From Neoarius graeffei (lineage: Eukaryota; Chordata; Actinopteri; Siluriformes; Ariidae), in assembly GCF_027579695.1 (NCBI RefSeq), contig NC_083571.1, positions 36,813,943 through 36,877,942 on the forward strand: 64,000 nt of DNA, in the 5' to 3' direction. Shown here in pieces: positions 10,824 to 22,489 of this stretch. The translations under genes were made by a program, and so were the position numbers. Below the pieces are notes generated by a model, which worked only from the letters and a program-made list of their open reading frames with translations, was not told the DNA's origin and did no database searches. How positions within the stretch are numbered: position 1 is the first letter of the stretch; every line of letters starts with the position of its first letter.

Positions 10824-11192
10824 CTGTTCAGTTTCCTTTTCAAATTCTATAAATGAAGGTTTTGAACGACTAAACTTGGCTTTATGAATATGGTATTTTC
10901 CTAAAATTATCAGCAAATTTATTATATATAACTCTTTCTGTTTTTTGCTTTTGTTGTTATGGAAACCAAATAGTACATATTTCCAACACAGAGAAAAATC
11001 AGAGTCAAGCTTGGCTGTAATGTACCGGGTTATTTCTGTCCAGAATGTGATGGTAAAGGGACATTGCCAGAACTGGTGCATTATTGTTTCCGTGTCCGTC
11101 TCACACAATGAACAGTCCGTACAAATGTCTCTCTTAAACTTAAGCATATAATGCTGGGCAGGATAATATCTAAGAATCAGTTTAAAAGACAC
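10821..11192 (-). pseudogene. L1-type LINE ORF2 C-terminal fragment
   Basis: The minus-strand frame reads ILRYYPAQHYMLKF, then CTDCSLCETDTETIMHQFWQCP and F-W-T-E-I. The C-x-x-C ... H ... C arrangement followed by F-W is the zinc-knuckle-like C-terminus common in L1/Tx1-type ORF2 proteins. No reverse transcriptase or endonuclease part is present and the upstream sequence quickly becomes unreadable, so this is a short dead fragment. Its end touches the Harbinger-like MITE. Confidence 0.65.
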
Positions 11193-11624
11193 TAGTCAGG
11201 GAGCATATGTAACCTATTTTGCAAAATTTGCCAAGTCTGGTTTCTCAGTATTAACCCTTATTTACATCCCAAACAAATTATTTTTACTTGTTGGAATGTC
11301 AGCAATCACCATTTTCACCAAAAAAAGGAAATGCTAAATATCGCATGTAAAAACATATATACACGTATCACTTAAGTCCATTATAACATCCGTATTTTTT
11401 AAAATTACCCGTTTACTAACTTTATGTGAATAGAAATCATATATTTACATGATATTATCAAGTTAAGTTTAAAATGAGACATTTAAATACATAGAGAACA
11501 TAAAAAAGTCAGAAATATTTTACACTATTGCTACAGAACTTGAGAATATTTATAGCTTATCTACATTCCAGAACTCAGCTCACAATCTCTCATTTCAGAA
11601 ATTTCTTTGATACATTTATTACTA

Positions 11625-11980
11625 GGCGGCACGGTGGTGTAGTGGTTAGCGCTGTCGCCTCACAGCAAGAAGGTCCTGGGTTCGAGCCCCGGGGCCGGCG
11701 AGGGCCTTTCTGTGCGGAGTTTGCATGTTCTCCGCGTGGGTTTCCTCCGGGTGCTCTGGTTTCCCCCACAGTCCAAAGACATGCAGGTTAGGTTAACTGG
11801 TGACTCTAAATTGACCGTGAGTGTGAATGGTTGTCTGTGTCTATGTGTCAGCCCTGTGATGACCTGGCGACTTGTCCAGGGTGTACCCCGCCTTTCGCCC
11901 ATAGTCAGCTGGGATAGGCTCCAGCTTGCCTGCGACCCTGTAGAACAGGATAAAGCGGCTAGAGATAATGAGATGAGATG
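11625..11980 (+). mobile_element. V-SINE-type SINE, full length
   Basis: A 13-bp direct repeat, ACATTTATTACTA (11612-11624 and 11981-11993), brackets the unit exactly. A and B boxes are intact. It has a 12-bp deletion in the CCCCGTGTCCGCG part of the centre. Confidence 0.95.
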
Positions 11981-12272
11981 ACATTTATTACTAAGCTGCT
12001 AGCAGTTTCTGGTTTTGTTTTGTTTTTTATGTCCAAACTACATCAAGAAATAACACTTTGCCTAAGAATTCAAACACAAAACACACAGATAAAAGCAGTT
12101 ATTGGTAACACGTATTATGAGCAGAAATAAAACAGAATGAGCATTTTCTAAGAGCATGCATATTAAGCTACCTTCAAATGTGTCCACATGTTTATGATGC
12201 AATGAACTCGTCGTCATTTGATATTCCATATTAATGAATATGTAAAAAACGAATGATACTTCTAATTCGAAA

Positions 12273-13880
12273 TACAACCCCGATTCCAAAAAAGTTGGGA
12301 CAAAGTACAAATTGTAAATAAAAACGGAATGCAATAATTTACAAATCTCAAAAACTGATATTGTATTCACAATAGAACATAGACAACTTATCAAATGTTG
12401 AAAGTGAGACATTTTGAAATTTCATGCCAAATATTGGCTCATTTGAAATTTCATGACAGCAACACATCTCAAAAAAGTTGGGACAGGGGCAATAAGAGGC
12501 TGGAAAAGTTAAAGGTACAAAAAAGGAACAGCTGGAGGACCAAATTGCAACTCATTAGGTCAATTGGCAATAGGTCATTAACATGACTGGGTATAAAAAG
12601 AGCATCTTGGAGTGGCAGCGGCTCTCAGAAATAAAGATGGGAAGAGGATCACCAATCCCCCTAATTCTGCGCCGACAAATAGTGGAGCAATATCAGAAAG
12701 GAGTTCGACAGTATAAAATTGCAAAGAGTTTGAACATATCATCATCTACAGTGCATAATATCATCAAAAGATTCAGAGAATCTGGAAGAATCTCTGTGCG
12801 TAAGGGTCAAGGCCGGAAAACCATACTGGGTGCCCGTGATCTTCGGGCCCTTAGACGGCACTGCATCACATACAGGCATGCTTCTGTATTGGAAATCACA
12901 AAATGGGCTCAGGAATATTTCCAGAGAACATTATCTGTGAACACAATTCACCGTGCCATCCGCCGTTGCCAGCTAAAACTCTATAGTTCAAAGAAGAAGC
13001 CGTATCTAAACATGATCCAGAAGCGCAGACATCTTCTCTGGGCCAAGGCTCATTTAAAATGGACTGTGGCAAAGTGAAAACTGTTCTGTGGTCAGACGAA
13101 TCAAAATTTGAAGTTCTTTACGGAAATCAGGGACGCCGTGTCATTCGGACTAAAGAGGAGAAGGACGACCCAAGTTGTTATCAGCGCTCAGTTTAGAAGC
13201 CTGCATCTCTGATGGTATGGGGTTGCATTAGTGCGTGTGGCATGGGCAGCTTACACATCTGGAAAGACACCATCAATGCTGAAAGGCATATCCAGGTTCT
13301 AGAACAACATATGCTCCCATCCAGACGACATCTCTTTCAGGGAAGACCTTGCATTTTCCAACATGACAATGCCAAACCACATACTGCATCAATTACAGCA
13401 TCATGGCTGCGTAGAAGAAGGGTCCGGGTACTGAAGTGGCCAGCCTGCAGTCCAGATCTTTCACCCATAGAAAACATTTGGCGCATCATAAAACGGAAGA
13501 TACGACAAAAAAGACCTACGACAGTTGAGCAACTAGAATCCTACATTAGACAAGAATGGGTTAACATTCCTATCCCTAAACTTGAGCAACTTGTCTCCTC
13601 AGTCCCCAGACGTTTACAGACTGTTGTAAAGAGAAAAGGGGATGTCTCACAGTGGTAAACATGGCCTTGTCCCAACTTTTTTGAGATGTGTTGTTGTCAT
13701 GAAATTTAAAATCACCTAATTTTTCTCTTTAAATGATACATTTTCTCTGTTTAAACATTTGATATGTCATCTATGTTCTATTCTGAATAAAATATGGAAT
13801 TTTGAAACTTCCACATCATTGCATTCCGTTTTTATTTACAATTTGTACTTTGTCCCAACTTTTTTGGAATCGGGGTTGTA
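12273..13880 (+). mobile_element. Tc1/mariner element (family A), complete but defective
   Basis: The ends are CAACCCCGATTCCAAAAAAG and the inverse, each with TA (12273-12274 and 13879-13880). It is about 1.6 kb, the standard Tc1 size. The transposase is broken (see 12583-13658). The same family is present in opposite orientation at 1-717. Confidence 0.93.
12583..13658 (+). pseudogene. Tc1 transposase with one frameshift and one nonsense codon
   Basis: The first frame (12583-13077) gives 164 residues with the bipartite helix-turn-helix (IVEQYQKGVRQ; SSSTVHNIIKRF) and R-K-G-Q-G-R-K linker. A one-base loss at about 13072-13076 (GCAAAGTGAAAAC) creates an early TGA. The catalytic core then continues in the next frame: VLWSDESKFEV near 13084, an in-frame TAG at about 13194 where the family has CAG, then MVWGC, FQHDNAKPH and SPDLSPIENIW to the stop at 13658. 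All three D, D and E residues can be seen, but not in a single chain. Confidence 0.9.
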
Positions 13881-14468
13881 TTATATTTGACATGTGCAGG
13901 TTTCAAATTTTGTCTGATAAAATCTTTTATTCAAATAAGGAATCATTTATCCAGCTTTTTATTGAAGAGTTGGTATGTGGACACATTGTTATTAAGCATT
14001 AGCATATTAGCACAAAGCATATTTACAGGATAGGTGCAGGGATGAGGAATCTGTTATGGTTGTGTATGGAGACTGCATGGACAGACAAGCATCAGACATT
14101 TCAGTAACTCTATAACTAACAGGTTCACTAGTTATCTACAATTTGTAAGAAAGAGTTATATTCTTAATTATGGCAGACATCTGACACAAGCATGCAAACG
14201 TACAGACAGGCAAAGGTAGACACACGAACAAAGAAGCGACTAACTTGCTGAAATATTTTTGCAACAGTTATCGGACCCCAACAGAAAATCAGTCACCTTG
14301 TGATTTTTCATCAATCTTGAAACAATTATACTTTTAGATAAAGAATCTATCGAGTAACAAACTCCTAAAAGCAAAAAGTTATGTCAGTTGAATAGGCTGA
14401 GCAGCACACCACACCACCTCTGAGGTTCGAACTGATCCCACTCAGTAGTTTAGGTCCTCGTCCCCATT
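13881..14468. other. Intergenic stretch without recognised content
   Basis: AT-rich sequence between the Tc1 element and the next SINE. No exon-like frame, inverted repeat or known repeat was recognised. Confidence 0.6.
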
Positions 14469-14835
14469 CTCATTATCTGTAGCCGCTTTATCCTGTTCTA
14501 CAGGGTCGCAGGCAAGCTGGAGCCTATCCCAGCTGACTACGGGCGAAAGGCGGGGTACACCCTGGACAAGTCGCCAGGTCATCACAGGGCTGACACATAG
14601 ACACAGACAACCATTCACACTCACATTCACACCTACGCTCAATTTAGAGTCACCAGTTAACCTAACCTGCATGTCTTTGGACTGTGGGGGAAACCGGAGC
14701 ACCCGGAGGAAACCCACGCGGACACGGGGAGAACATGCAAACTCCACACAGAAAGGCCCTCGCCGGCCACGGGGCTCGAACCCAGACCTTCTTGCTGTGA
14801 GGCGACAGTGCTAACCACTACACCACCGTGCCGCC
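14469..14835 (-). mobile_element. V-SINE-type SINE
   Basis: The full head, centre and tail are read on the minus strand. The head end GGCGGCACGGTGGTGTAG is at 14835. No clean target duplication was found. Confidence 0.9.
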
Positions 14836-15161
14836 AACACCTATTATGGATATAATAATTGCATATTAACGATGTAATACTTTTATAGCAAGTTCTTATA
14901 TGTGGTTTCAGGGCTCTTTTTATGCACGAAGTTCCCCAGCATAATTAACTATGAAATAACAACCTACAAACATTACAAGAAGTCCAGATTTATGAATTTA
15001 TATGTGAACTTGTATATTATTACCAAAAACAAGACTTGGCAAGTTTTGCAAAGTAGCCTTCAGATATAAACAAATACCGCCTGACTACACCTTCTTTTCC
15101 TTACTTAGTAAGGAAGTATCTGTATGGGAGGTTCCACACTCTGCTCCAATTCAGGAAATTG

Positions 15162-15330
15162 ACTGAGTGTGAATGGTTGGTTGTTTGTCTCTATGCGTCA
15201 ACCCTGCAATGACCTGGTGACTATTCCAGGGTGTCCCCCACCTCTCACCCATAGTCAGCTGGGAAAGGCTCCAGCTCTCCTGCAACTCTGCACAGGATAA
15301 ATGGTTATGAATAATGGATGAAAGAATGGA
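15162..15330 (+). mobile_element. Old V-SINE-type tail fragment
   Basis: The tail half is recognisable (GTGTGAATGGTTG, ATGACCTGGTGAC, CATAGTCAGCTGGGA, GGATAAATGG) but much diverged. The head is missing. Confidence 0.75.
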
Positions 15331-15500
15331 TGTATGTTTGTGTTAGAAAACAAAACCCTTTGCATTTAATTATATTAATCGACTAATTAAATGTCATACT
15401 AAAAAGTTAGATGGTTATACTTAAAATCAAAGTGTTTAAGATATATGTAAAACCTTGCTTTTCCAAACGGTTTAAATTTTTTAAAAAAAATGTTATCTTA

Positions 15501-15868
15501 GGCGGCACGGTGGTGTAGTGGTTAGCGCTGTCGCCTCACAGCAAGAAAGTCCTGGGTTCGAGCCCCGGGGCCAGTGAGGGCCTTTCTGTGCGGAGTTTGC
15601 ATGTTATCCCCATGTCCGCGTGGGTTTCCTCCAGGTGCTCTGGTTTCCCCCACAGTCCAAAGACATGCAGGTTAGGTTAACTGGTGACTCTAAATTGACT
15701 GTAGGTGTGAGTGTGAATGGTTGTCTGTGTCTATGTGTCAGCCCTGTGATGACCTGGCGACTTGTCCAGGGTGTACATCGCCTTTCGCCTGTAGTCAGCT
15801 AGGATAGGCTCCAGCTTGCCTGCGACCCTGTAGAAGGATAAAGCGGCTAGAGATAATGAGATGAGATG
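15501..15868 (+). mobile_element. V-SINE-type SINE, full length
   Basis: The target duplication is AATGTTATCTTA (15489-15500 and 15869-15880, exact). Head and centre are nearly consensus. Confidence 0.95.
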
Positions 15869-15914
15869 AATGTTATCTTAATTGGATTTTTTTTTTCTGA
15901 AAATAGTTTTGCAG

Positions 15915-16287
15915 CGGGGCGGCACGGTGGTTAGCGCTGTCGCCTCACAGTAAGAAGGTCCGGGTTTGAGCCCCGTGGCCGGCGAGGGCCTTTCTGTGCG
16001 GAGTTTGCATGTTCTCCCCGTGTCCGCGTGGGTTTCCTCCGGGTGCTCCGGTTTCCCCCACAGTCCAAAGACATGCAGGTTAGGTTAACTGGTGACTCTA
16101 AATTGACTGTAGGTGTGAATGTGAGTGTGAATGGTTGTCTGTGTCTATGTGTCAGCCCTGTGATGATCTGGTGACTTGTCCAGGGTGTACCCCGCCTTTC
16201 GCCCGTAGTCAGCTGGGATAGGCTCCAGCTTGCCTGCGACCCTGTAGAACAGGATAAAGCGGCTACAGATAATGAGATGAATGAGAT
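15915..16287 (+). mobile_element. V-SINE-type SINE with a damaged A box
   Basis: The target duplication is TTTTGCAG (15907-15914 and 16288-16295). The head reads GCACGGTGGTTAGCG and lacks the TGTAGTGG part of the A box, so this copy is unlikely to be transcribed by pol III. Confidence 0.92.
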
Positions 16288-16300
16288 TTTTGCAGTGATA

Positions 16301-17912
16301 TACAGTGGGGCAAAAAAGTATTTAGTCAGCCACCAATTGTGCAAGTTCTCCCACTTAAAAAGATGAGAGAGGCCTGTAATTTTCATCATAGGTATACCTC
16401 AACTATGAGAGACAAAATGAGAAAAAAAAATCCAGAAAATCACATTGTCTGATTTTTAAAGAATTTATTTGCAAATTATGGTGGAAAATAAGTATTTGGT
16501 CAATAACAGAAGTTCATCTCAATACTTTGTTATATACCCTTTGTTGGCAATGACAGAGGTCAAACGTTTTCTGTAAGTCTTCACAAGGTTTTCACACACT
16601 GTTGCTGGTATTTTGGCCCATTCCTCCATGCAGATCTCCTCTAGAGCAGTCATGTTTTGGGGCTGTCGCTGGGCAACACGGACTTTCAACTCCCTCCAAA
16701 GATTTTCTATGGGGTTGAGATCTGGAGACTGGCTAGGCCACTCCAGGACCTGGAAATGCTTCTTACGAAGCCACTCCTTCATTGCCCGGGCGGTGTGTTT
16801 GGGATCATTGTCATGCTGAAAGACCCAGCCACGTTTCATCTTCAATGCCCTTGCTGATGGAAGGAGGTTTTCACTCAAAATCTCACGATACATGGCCCCA
16901 TTCATTCTTTCCTTTACACGGATCAGTCGTCCTGGTCCCTTTGCAGAAAAACAGCCCCAAAGCATGATGTTTCCACCCCCATGCTTCACAGTAGGTATGA
17001 TGTTCTTTGGATGCAACTCAGCATTCTTTCTCCTCCAAACATGACAAGTTGAGTTTTTACCAAAAAGTTCTATTTTGGTTTCATCTGACCATATGACGTT
17101 CTCGCAATCCTCTTCTGGATCATCCAAATGCTCTCTAGCAAACTTCAGACAGGCCTGGGCATGTACTGGCTTAAGCAGGGGGACACGTCTGGCACTGCAG
17201 GATTTGAGTCCCTGGCGGCGTAGTGTGTTACTGATGGTAGCCTTTGTTACTTTGGTCCCAGCCCTCTGCAGGTCATTCACTAGGTCCCCCCGTGTGGTTC
17301 TGGGATTTTTGCTCACCACCATTCTTGTGATCATTTTGACCCCACGGGGTGAGATCTTGCGTGGAGCCCCAGATCGAGGGAGATCATCAGTGGTCTTGTA
17401 TGTCTTCCATTTTCTAATAATTGCTCCCACAGTTGATTTCTTCACACCAAGCTGCTTACCTATTGCAGATTCAGTCTTCCCAGCCTGGTGCAGGTCTACA
17501 ATTTTGTTTCTGGTGTCCTTTGACAGCTCTTTGGTCTTGGCCATAGTGCAGTTTGGAGTGTGACTGTTTGAGGTTGTGGACAGGTGTCTTTTATACTGAT
17601 AACGAGTTCAGACAGGTGCCATTAATACAGGTAACGAGTGGAGGACAGAGGAGCCTCTTAAAGAAGTTGTTACAGGTCTGTGAGAGCCAGAAATCTTGCT
17701 TGTTTGTAGGTGACCAAATACTTATTTTACCGAGGAATTTACCAATTAATTCATTAAAAATCCTACAATGTGATTTCCTGGATTCTTTCCCCCCCATTCT
17801 GTCTCTCATAGTTGAAGTGTACCTATGATGAAAATTACAGGCCTCTCTCATCTTTTTAAGTGGGAGAACTTGCACAATTGGTGGCTGACTAAATACTTTT
17901 TTGCCCCACTAT
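16301..17912 (-). mobile_element. Tc1/mariner element (family C) with an uninterrupted transposase
   Basis: The left end is TA + CAGTGGGGCAAAAAAGTATT at 16301. The right end is the inverse ...TTTTTTGCCCCACT, running into ATATAT. Inverted repeats are about 200 bp and nearly identical. Within each, the outer GCAAAAAAGTATTTAGTCA motif recurs as an inner AAATAAGTATTTGGTCA, the IR/DR layout seen in Sleeping Beauty-type elements. The outermost base of the right end is A where the left end predicts G. Confidence 0.92.
16519..17544 (-). CDS. Tc1 transposase, full-length 341 residues
   Basis: One open frame from [10 protein letters not shown] to ...GYITKY, the usual length of a fish Tc1 transposase. 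Residues 1-110 hold two helix-turn-helix units ([11 protein letters not shown] ... [10 protein letters not shown], then PRTTRGDL ... ATISNTLRR) joined by an RSGAPRK linker. The catalytic core carries D154 (I-W-S-D-E-T-K-I-E), D245 (F-Q-H-D-N-D-P-K-H) and E280 ([11 protein letters not shown]), giving the DD34E spacing. A Gly-rich box [13 protein letters not shown] is present, with N where relatives have S. There are no stops or shifts. The protein would bind the inverted repeats and cut and join DNA in the nucleus. Some unusual residues (EEDCENV, STCHVW) may weaken it. It is the only readable Tc1 enzyme in the window. Confidence 0.93.
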   Translation of the reverse strand: MAKTKELSKDTRNKIVDLHQAGKTESAIGKQLGVKKSTVGAIIRKWKTYKTTDDLPRSGAPRKISPRGVKMITRMVVSKNPRTTRGDLVNDLQRAGTKVTKATISNTLRRQGLKSCSARRVPLLKPVHAQACLKFAREHLDDPEEDCENVIWSDETKIELFGKNSTCHVWRRKNAELHPKNIIPTVKHGGGNIMLWGCFSAKGPGRLIRVKERMNGAMYREILSENLLPSARALKMKRGWVFQHDNDPKHTARAMKEWLRKKHFQVLEWPSQSPDLNPIENLWRELKVRVAQRQPQNMTALEEICMEEWAKIPATVCENLVKTYRKRLTSVIANKGYITKY

Positions 17913-17973
17913 ATATATATAGTTTTATGTGACCTGTTAGAAAAGCATAACTCTCTGAGAGCTTTATTAATGT

Positions 17974-19012
17974 TTAAAGGTGCATTAGGTAAAAAAAAAA
18001 ATTCTCTGCCAATTAATTAAAGGTTCTGAGTGCAAAGCTGAATCGTGGGCAAAATGTTCTATGTCTATTGCTGTTGGAGTTTCGAGATGTTTCGCTGCTG
18101 CACACACAGTGTGTATCCTATGTGTAACTGTTTTGCCAAGATAACAAGCGTCACTCATTTTACAATTCCAGAGATTGCTGAAGTAAGTGATGAGAAACAA
18201 TATCACGTGGCCACAGTGGGGCGTTTGACCTACTTTTAACCAAAACACATCAGCATGGGCAAACATGGTGGACTTGGCTCTCTCGCCAGCTAAAAGCCAG
18301 CAGAAAAGAAAAGGAAAGCCTGCCTAGAGAGTGCAACTGCAAGATAGCGCAAGGTTAGATGATGTGTCATTTTTCTAGACAGATAACTAAATCATTCTAG
18401 CTAGTGCTTAGCTATCTAAGCTTTAGAACACATGGGCTCGACTCCATATAGAGAGTATGGAGTTATACACCTAATGCTTTGATCTGATAGAGAAAGAAAC
18501 AATAACACAAGAGCAGTAACAGAAAATAAACATTTGTCTTTTGTTTCACGGATCTATCCGCGAATGTCAACTACAAATTACATACCTGTGACTCAAAACT
18601 CTCCGAGGTCGATGCAGAGTCACGATATTTTCCGCACGTCGCCATCTTGGTGTGAAGCAGTTCCATAATTATGCTAATTAGTTAAAGCTCCTTGCGTTTG
18701 GCTGTTTCCTATTTCCGTAGGACTGTACTGTTTACTTCAAGAGGGAGGAAAACGGTCCCAAAACAGAGAAAAACGACCCTCAGGACATCAAAATGATCAC
18801 ATCTCGTTCACATGATATTGTTCTTACGAGACAGAGGAAAATGCCATGCACAATAAAAAAAAAAAATTCAAATGACTTTGCAGTCAGCACCTTGAACTTA
18901 TGCTTAATTAACTTAGGCCATGGTTTAAACTTTTATATTTTATCATTTTGTACGTCTCTTAGAATATGATCGAGTAAGAAATGGAAAAACACTTTGGATG
19001 TTGCACCTTTAA
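17974..19012. mobile_element. Possible TTAA-targeting MITE
   Basis: TTAA + AGGTGCA (17974-17984) and TGCACCT + TTAA (19002-19012) are inverse ends. TTAA duplications would fit piggyBac or Kolobok. The matching ends are short and the interior has no recognised ORF. The rest of the region looks like plain non-coding sequence. Confidence 0.4.
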
Positions 19013-19146
19013 TTAACTAAACCATCATTTACAATTTTATGCGTTGCTCTGTCAGGATCCTCAGTAAGTTAAATCCCTTTTAGTTTTACACCCTGACGTA
19101 CAGATAGATCTATCAAAGGTATATTTACATCAAAAGAACTGAGCGA

Positions 19147-19451
19147 CCGCACAAACTCCAGACAGAACAATTTCAGGTGGCTGCAAGGTTTGAACCCAAT
19201 ACCTTCTTGCTATGAGGTGACAGTAATAACCTGTGCACCACTGTGCTGCCTTTATTATCCATCCATCCATTATCTCTAGCCGCTTTATCCTGTTCTACAG
19301 GGTCGCAGGCGAGCTAGAGCCTATCCCAGCTGACTATGGGCGAGAGGCGGGGTACACCCCGGACAAGTCGCCAGGTCATCACAGGGCTGATACACAGACA
19401 CAGACAACCATTCACACTCACATTCACACCTACGGTCAATTTAGAGCCACC
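19147..19451 (-). mobile_element. Two V-SINE-type fragments
   Basis: A much diverged head piece occupies 19147-19251 and a well preserved tail half lies at 19266-19451, both minus strand. The difference in decay shows they are separate insertions. Confidence 0.75.
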
Positions 19452-19789
19452 AAACTTTGTTGTTTCTAATTTAAATACCAGACTGTATCCAGTATACTTT
19501 GAAAAACAATGAACCGTCATAAACTACTAGGTTACTTATAAACTGCTATAAATGAAATACATTCATATAATTTTAGATATATCAAACTATTTCTTAGTTA
19601 TTGGCCTTTAGTGTATGTTAGTTAATATTATTCAACTGTTTAAACATGTATCATGATTTCATTTTTTTACCTATCCGAAATTATCATAATTCTAATGATT
19701 GATTTACATGTTGTTTGTTTTTATTTTTATTTTTCTTTCCATGTTAGTTTTATATATATGCTATGGATAAAGTTATGTAAAAAAAAAAA

Positions 19790-19948
19790 AACAATTAGCC
19801 TAATCCACATGCCTTTGGGAGAAACTCGAGCAAACCCACGTGGACAACATGCAAACTCCACACAGAAAGGCCCTCACTGGCTACTAGGCTTGAACCCAGG
19901 ACCTTCTTACTGTGAGGCAACAGTGCTAACCACTACACCACCTGACTT
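19790..19948 (-). mobile_element. V-SINE-type head fragment (block copy 1)
   Basis: Head and part of the centre on the minus strand, with the tail missing. The counterpart is at 21272-21430. Confidence 0.8.
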
Positions 19949-19985
19949 TATTGTTTATAATAATAATATGTGAACTTGATCTGAG

Positions 19986-20340
19986 GAGGGTGGTGTCGTG
20001 GTTAACACTGTTGCCTCACAGCAAGAAGGTCCTGGGTTCGAGCCCCGTGGCCAGCGAGGGCCTTTCTGTGTGGAGTTTGCATGTTCTCCCCGTGTCCGCG
20101 TGGGTTTCCTCCGGGTGCTCCGGTTTCCCCCACAGTCCAAAGACATGCAGGTTAGATTAACTGGTGACTCTAAATTGACCGTAGGTGTGAATGTGAGTGT
20201 GAATGGTTGTCTGTGTCTATGTGTCAGCCCTGTGATGACCTGGCGACTTGTCCAGGGTGTACCCCACCTTTCGCCCGTAGTCAGCTGGGATAGGCTCCAG
20301 CTTGCCTGCGACCCTGTAGAACAGGATAAGCGGCTACAGT
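19986..20340 (+). mobile_element. V-SINE-type SINE (block copy 1, first)
   Basis: Near-complete. The head starts GGTGGTGTCGTGGTTAAC with A-box changes. Confidence 0.85.
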
Positions 20341-20349
20341 TAACAGCTG

Positions 20350-20653
20350 GGGGGTGGTGTAGTGGTTAGCACTGTTGCCTCTCAGCAAGAAGGTCTTGGG
20401 TTCGAGTCCAGTGGCCGACAAGGGCCTTTCTGTGTGGGGTTTGCATGCTGTCTGCATGGGATTCCTCCCCCACAGTCCAAAGGCATATGGTTTAGGTTAA
20501 TTGGTGGCTCTAAATTGAGTGTGAATGGTTGTCTTTGTGTCAGCCCTGTAATGACCTGGCGACTTGTCCAGGGTGTACCCCGCCTTTCACCCATAGTCAG
20601 CTGGGATAGGCTCCAGCTTGCCTGCGACCCTGTAGAACAGGATAAGCGGCTAA
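20350..20653 (+). mobile_element. V-SINE-type SINE (block copy 1, second)
   Basis: Shortened centre and diverged head. It ends GGATAAGCGGCTAA and is followed directly by the next SINE without spacer. Confidence 0.85.
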
Positions 20654-20965
20654 GGTGGTGTAGTGGTTAGCACTGTTGTCTCACATGAGCCCAGCGGCCA
20701 GTGAGGGCCTTTCTGTGTGGAGTCTGCATGGGTTTCCTCCACCAAAGACATGCAGGTTAGGTTAACTGGTGACTCTAAATTGACCGTAGGTGTGAATGTG
20801 AGTGTGAATGGTTGTCTGTGTCTATGTGTCAGCCCTGTGATGACCTGGCGACTTGTCCAGGGTGTACCCCGCCTTTCGCCCGTAGTCAGCTGGGATAGGC
20901 TCCAGCTTGCCTGCGACCCTGTAGAAGGATAAAGCGGCTAGAGATAATGAGATGAGATGAGATGA
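20654..20965 (+). mobile_element. V-SINE-type SINE (block copy 1, third)
   Basis: The B-box region is deleted (TCTCACATGAGCCC) and the tail is full, with repeated GAGAT. The tail directly abuts the start of the second block copy at 20966. Confidence 0.85.
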
Positions 20966-21271
20966 GACTGTATCCAGTATACTTTGAAAAACAATGAACC
21001 GTCATAAACTACTAGGTTACTTATAAACTGCTATAAATGAAATACATTCATATAATTTTAGATATATCAAACTATTTCTTAGTTATTGGCCTTTAGTGTA
21101 TGTTAGTTAATATTATTCAACTGTTTAAACATGTATCATGATTTCATTTTTTTACCTATCCGAAATTATCATAATTCTAATGATTGATTTACATGTTGTT
21201 TGTTTTTATTTTTATTTTTCTTTCCATGTTAGTTTTATATATATGCTATGGATAAAGTTATGTAAAAAAAA

Positions 21272-21430
21272 AAACAATTAGCCTAATCCACATGCCTTTG
21301 GGAGAAACTCGAGCAAACCCACGTGGACAACATGCAAACTCCACACAGAAAGGCCCTCACTGGCTACTAGGCTTGAACCCAGGACCTTCTTGCTGTGAGG
21401 CAACAGTGCTAACCACTACACCACCTGACT
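21272..21430 (-). mobile_element. V-SINE-type head fragment (block copy 2)
   Basis: Duplicate of 19790-19948. Confidence 0.8.
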
Positions 21431-21467
21431 TTATTGTTTATAATAATAATATGTGAACTTGATCTGA

Positions 21468-21822
21468 GGAGGGTGGTGTCGTGGTTAACACTGTTGCCTC
21501 ACAGCAAGAAGGTCCGGGTTCGAGCCCCGTGGCCAGCGAGGGCCTTTCTGTGTGGAGTTTGCATGTTCTCCCCGTGTCCGCGTGGGTTTCCTCCGGGTGC
21601 TCCGGTTTCCCTCACAGTCCAAAGACATGCAGGTTAGGTTAACTGGTGACTCTAAATTGACCGTAGGTGTGAATGTGAGTGTGAATGGTTGTCTGTGTCT
21701 ATGTGTCAGCCCTGTGATGACCTGGCGACTTGTCCAGGGTGTACCCCGCCTTTCGCCCGTAGTCAGCTGGGATAGGCTCCAGCTTGCCTGCGACCCTGTA
21801 GAACAGGATAAGCGGCTACAGT
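21468..21822 (+). mobile_element. V-SINE-type SINE (block copy 2, first)
   Basis: Duplicate of 19986-20340, with one T lost in the head (GGTCCGGG). Confidence 0.85.
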
Positions 21823-21831
21823 TAACAGCTG

Positions 21832-22135
21832 GGGGGTGGTGTAGTGGTTAGCACTGTTGCCTCTCAGCAAGAAGGTCTTGGGTTCGAGTCCAGTGGCCGA
21901 CAAGGGCCTTTCTGTGTGGGGTTTGCATGCTGTCTGCATGGGATTCCTCCCCCACAGTCCAAAGGCATATGGTTTAGGTTAATTGGTGGCTCTAAATTGA
22001 GTGTGAATGGTTGTCTTTGTGTCAGCCCTGTAATGACCTGGCGACTTGTCCAGGGTGTACCCCGCCTTTCACCCATAGTCAGCTGGGATAGGCTCCAGCT
22101 TGCCTGCGACCCTGTAGAACAGGATAAGCGGCTAA
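21832..22135 (+). mobile_element. V-SINE-type SINE (block copy 2, second)
   Basis: Duplicate of 20350-20653, apparently identical. Confidence 0.85.
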
Positions 22136-22428
22136 GGTGGTGTAGTGGTTAGCACTGTTGTCTCACATGAGCCCAGCGGCCAGTGAGGGCCTTTCTGTGT
22201 GGAGTCTGCATGGGTTTCCTCCACCAAAGACATGCAGGTTAGGTTAACTGGTGACTCTAAATTGACCGTAGGTGTGAATGTGAGTGTGAATGGTTGTCTG
22301 TGTCTATGTGTCAGCCCTGTGATGACCTGGCGACTTGTCCAGGGTGTACCCCGCCTTTCGCCCGTAGTCAGCTGGGATAGGCTCCAGCGACCCTGTAGGA
22401 CAGGATAAGCGGCTACAGATAATGGATG
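22136..22428 (+). mobile_element. V-SINE-type SINE (block copy 2, third)
   Basis: Duplicate of 20654-20965 up to GGCTCCAG. It then has a different tail, with CTTGCCTG missing and GGACAGGATAAGCGG present, ending in GGATGGATGG. Confidence 0.85.
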
Positions 22429-22489
22429 GATGGATTGATCTGAGAAACGAGTGTTTAAAAAAAAAAAAAAAGGAACTCCACTTTTATTT

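Larger units (their letters stand above)
19481..22428. repeat. Tandem duplication of a ~1.48-kb SINE-rich block
   Basis: The block beginning GACTGTATCCAGTATAC at 19481 recurs at 20966 and runs in register for over 1.4 kb. The offset drops from 1485 to 1483 to 1482 through a 2-bp change in a poly-A and a one-base change in a SINE head. Few substitutions were seen, so the duplication is young. The copies part near 20899/22389, inside the last SINE. Each copy contains four SINE pieces listed separately. Confidence 0.93.
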
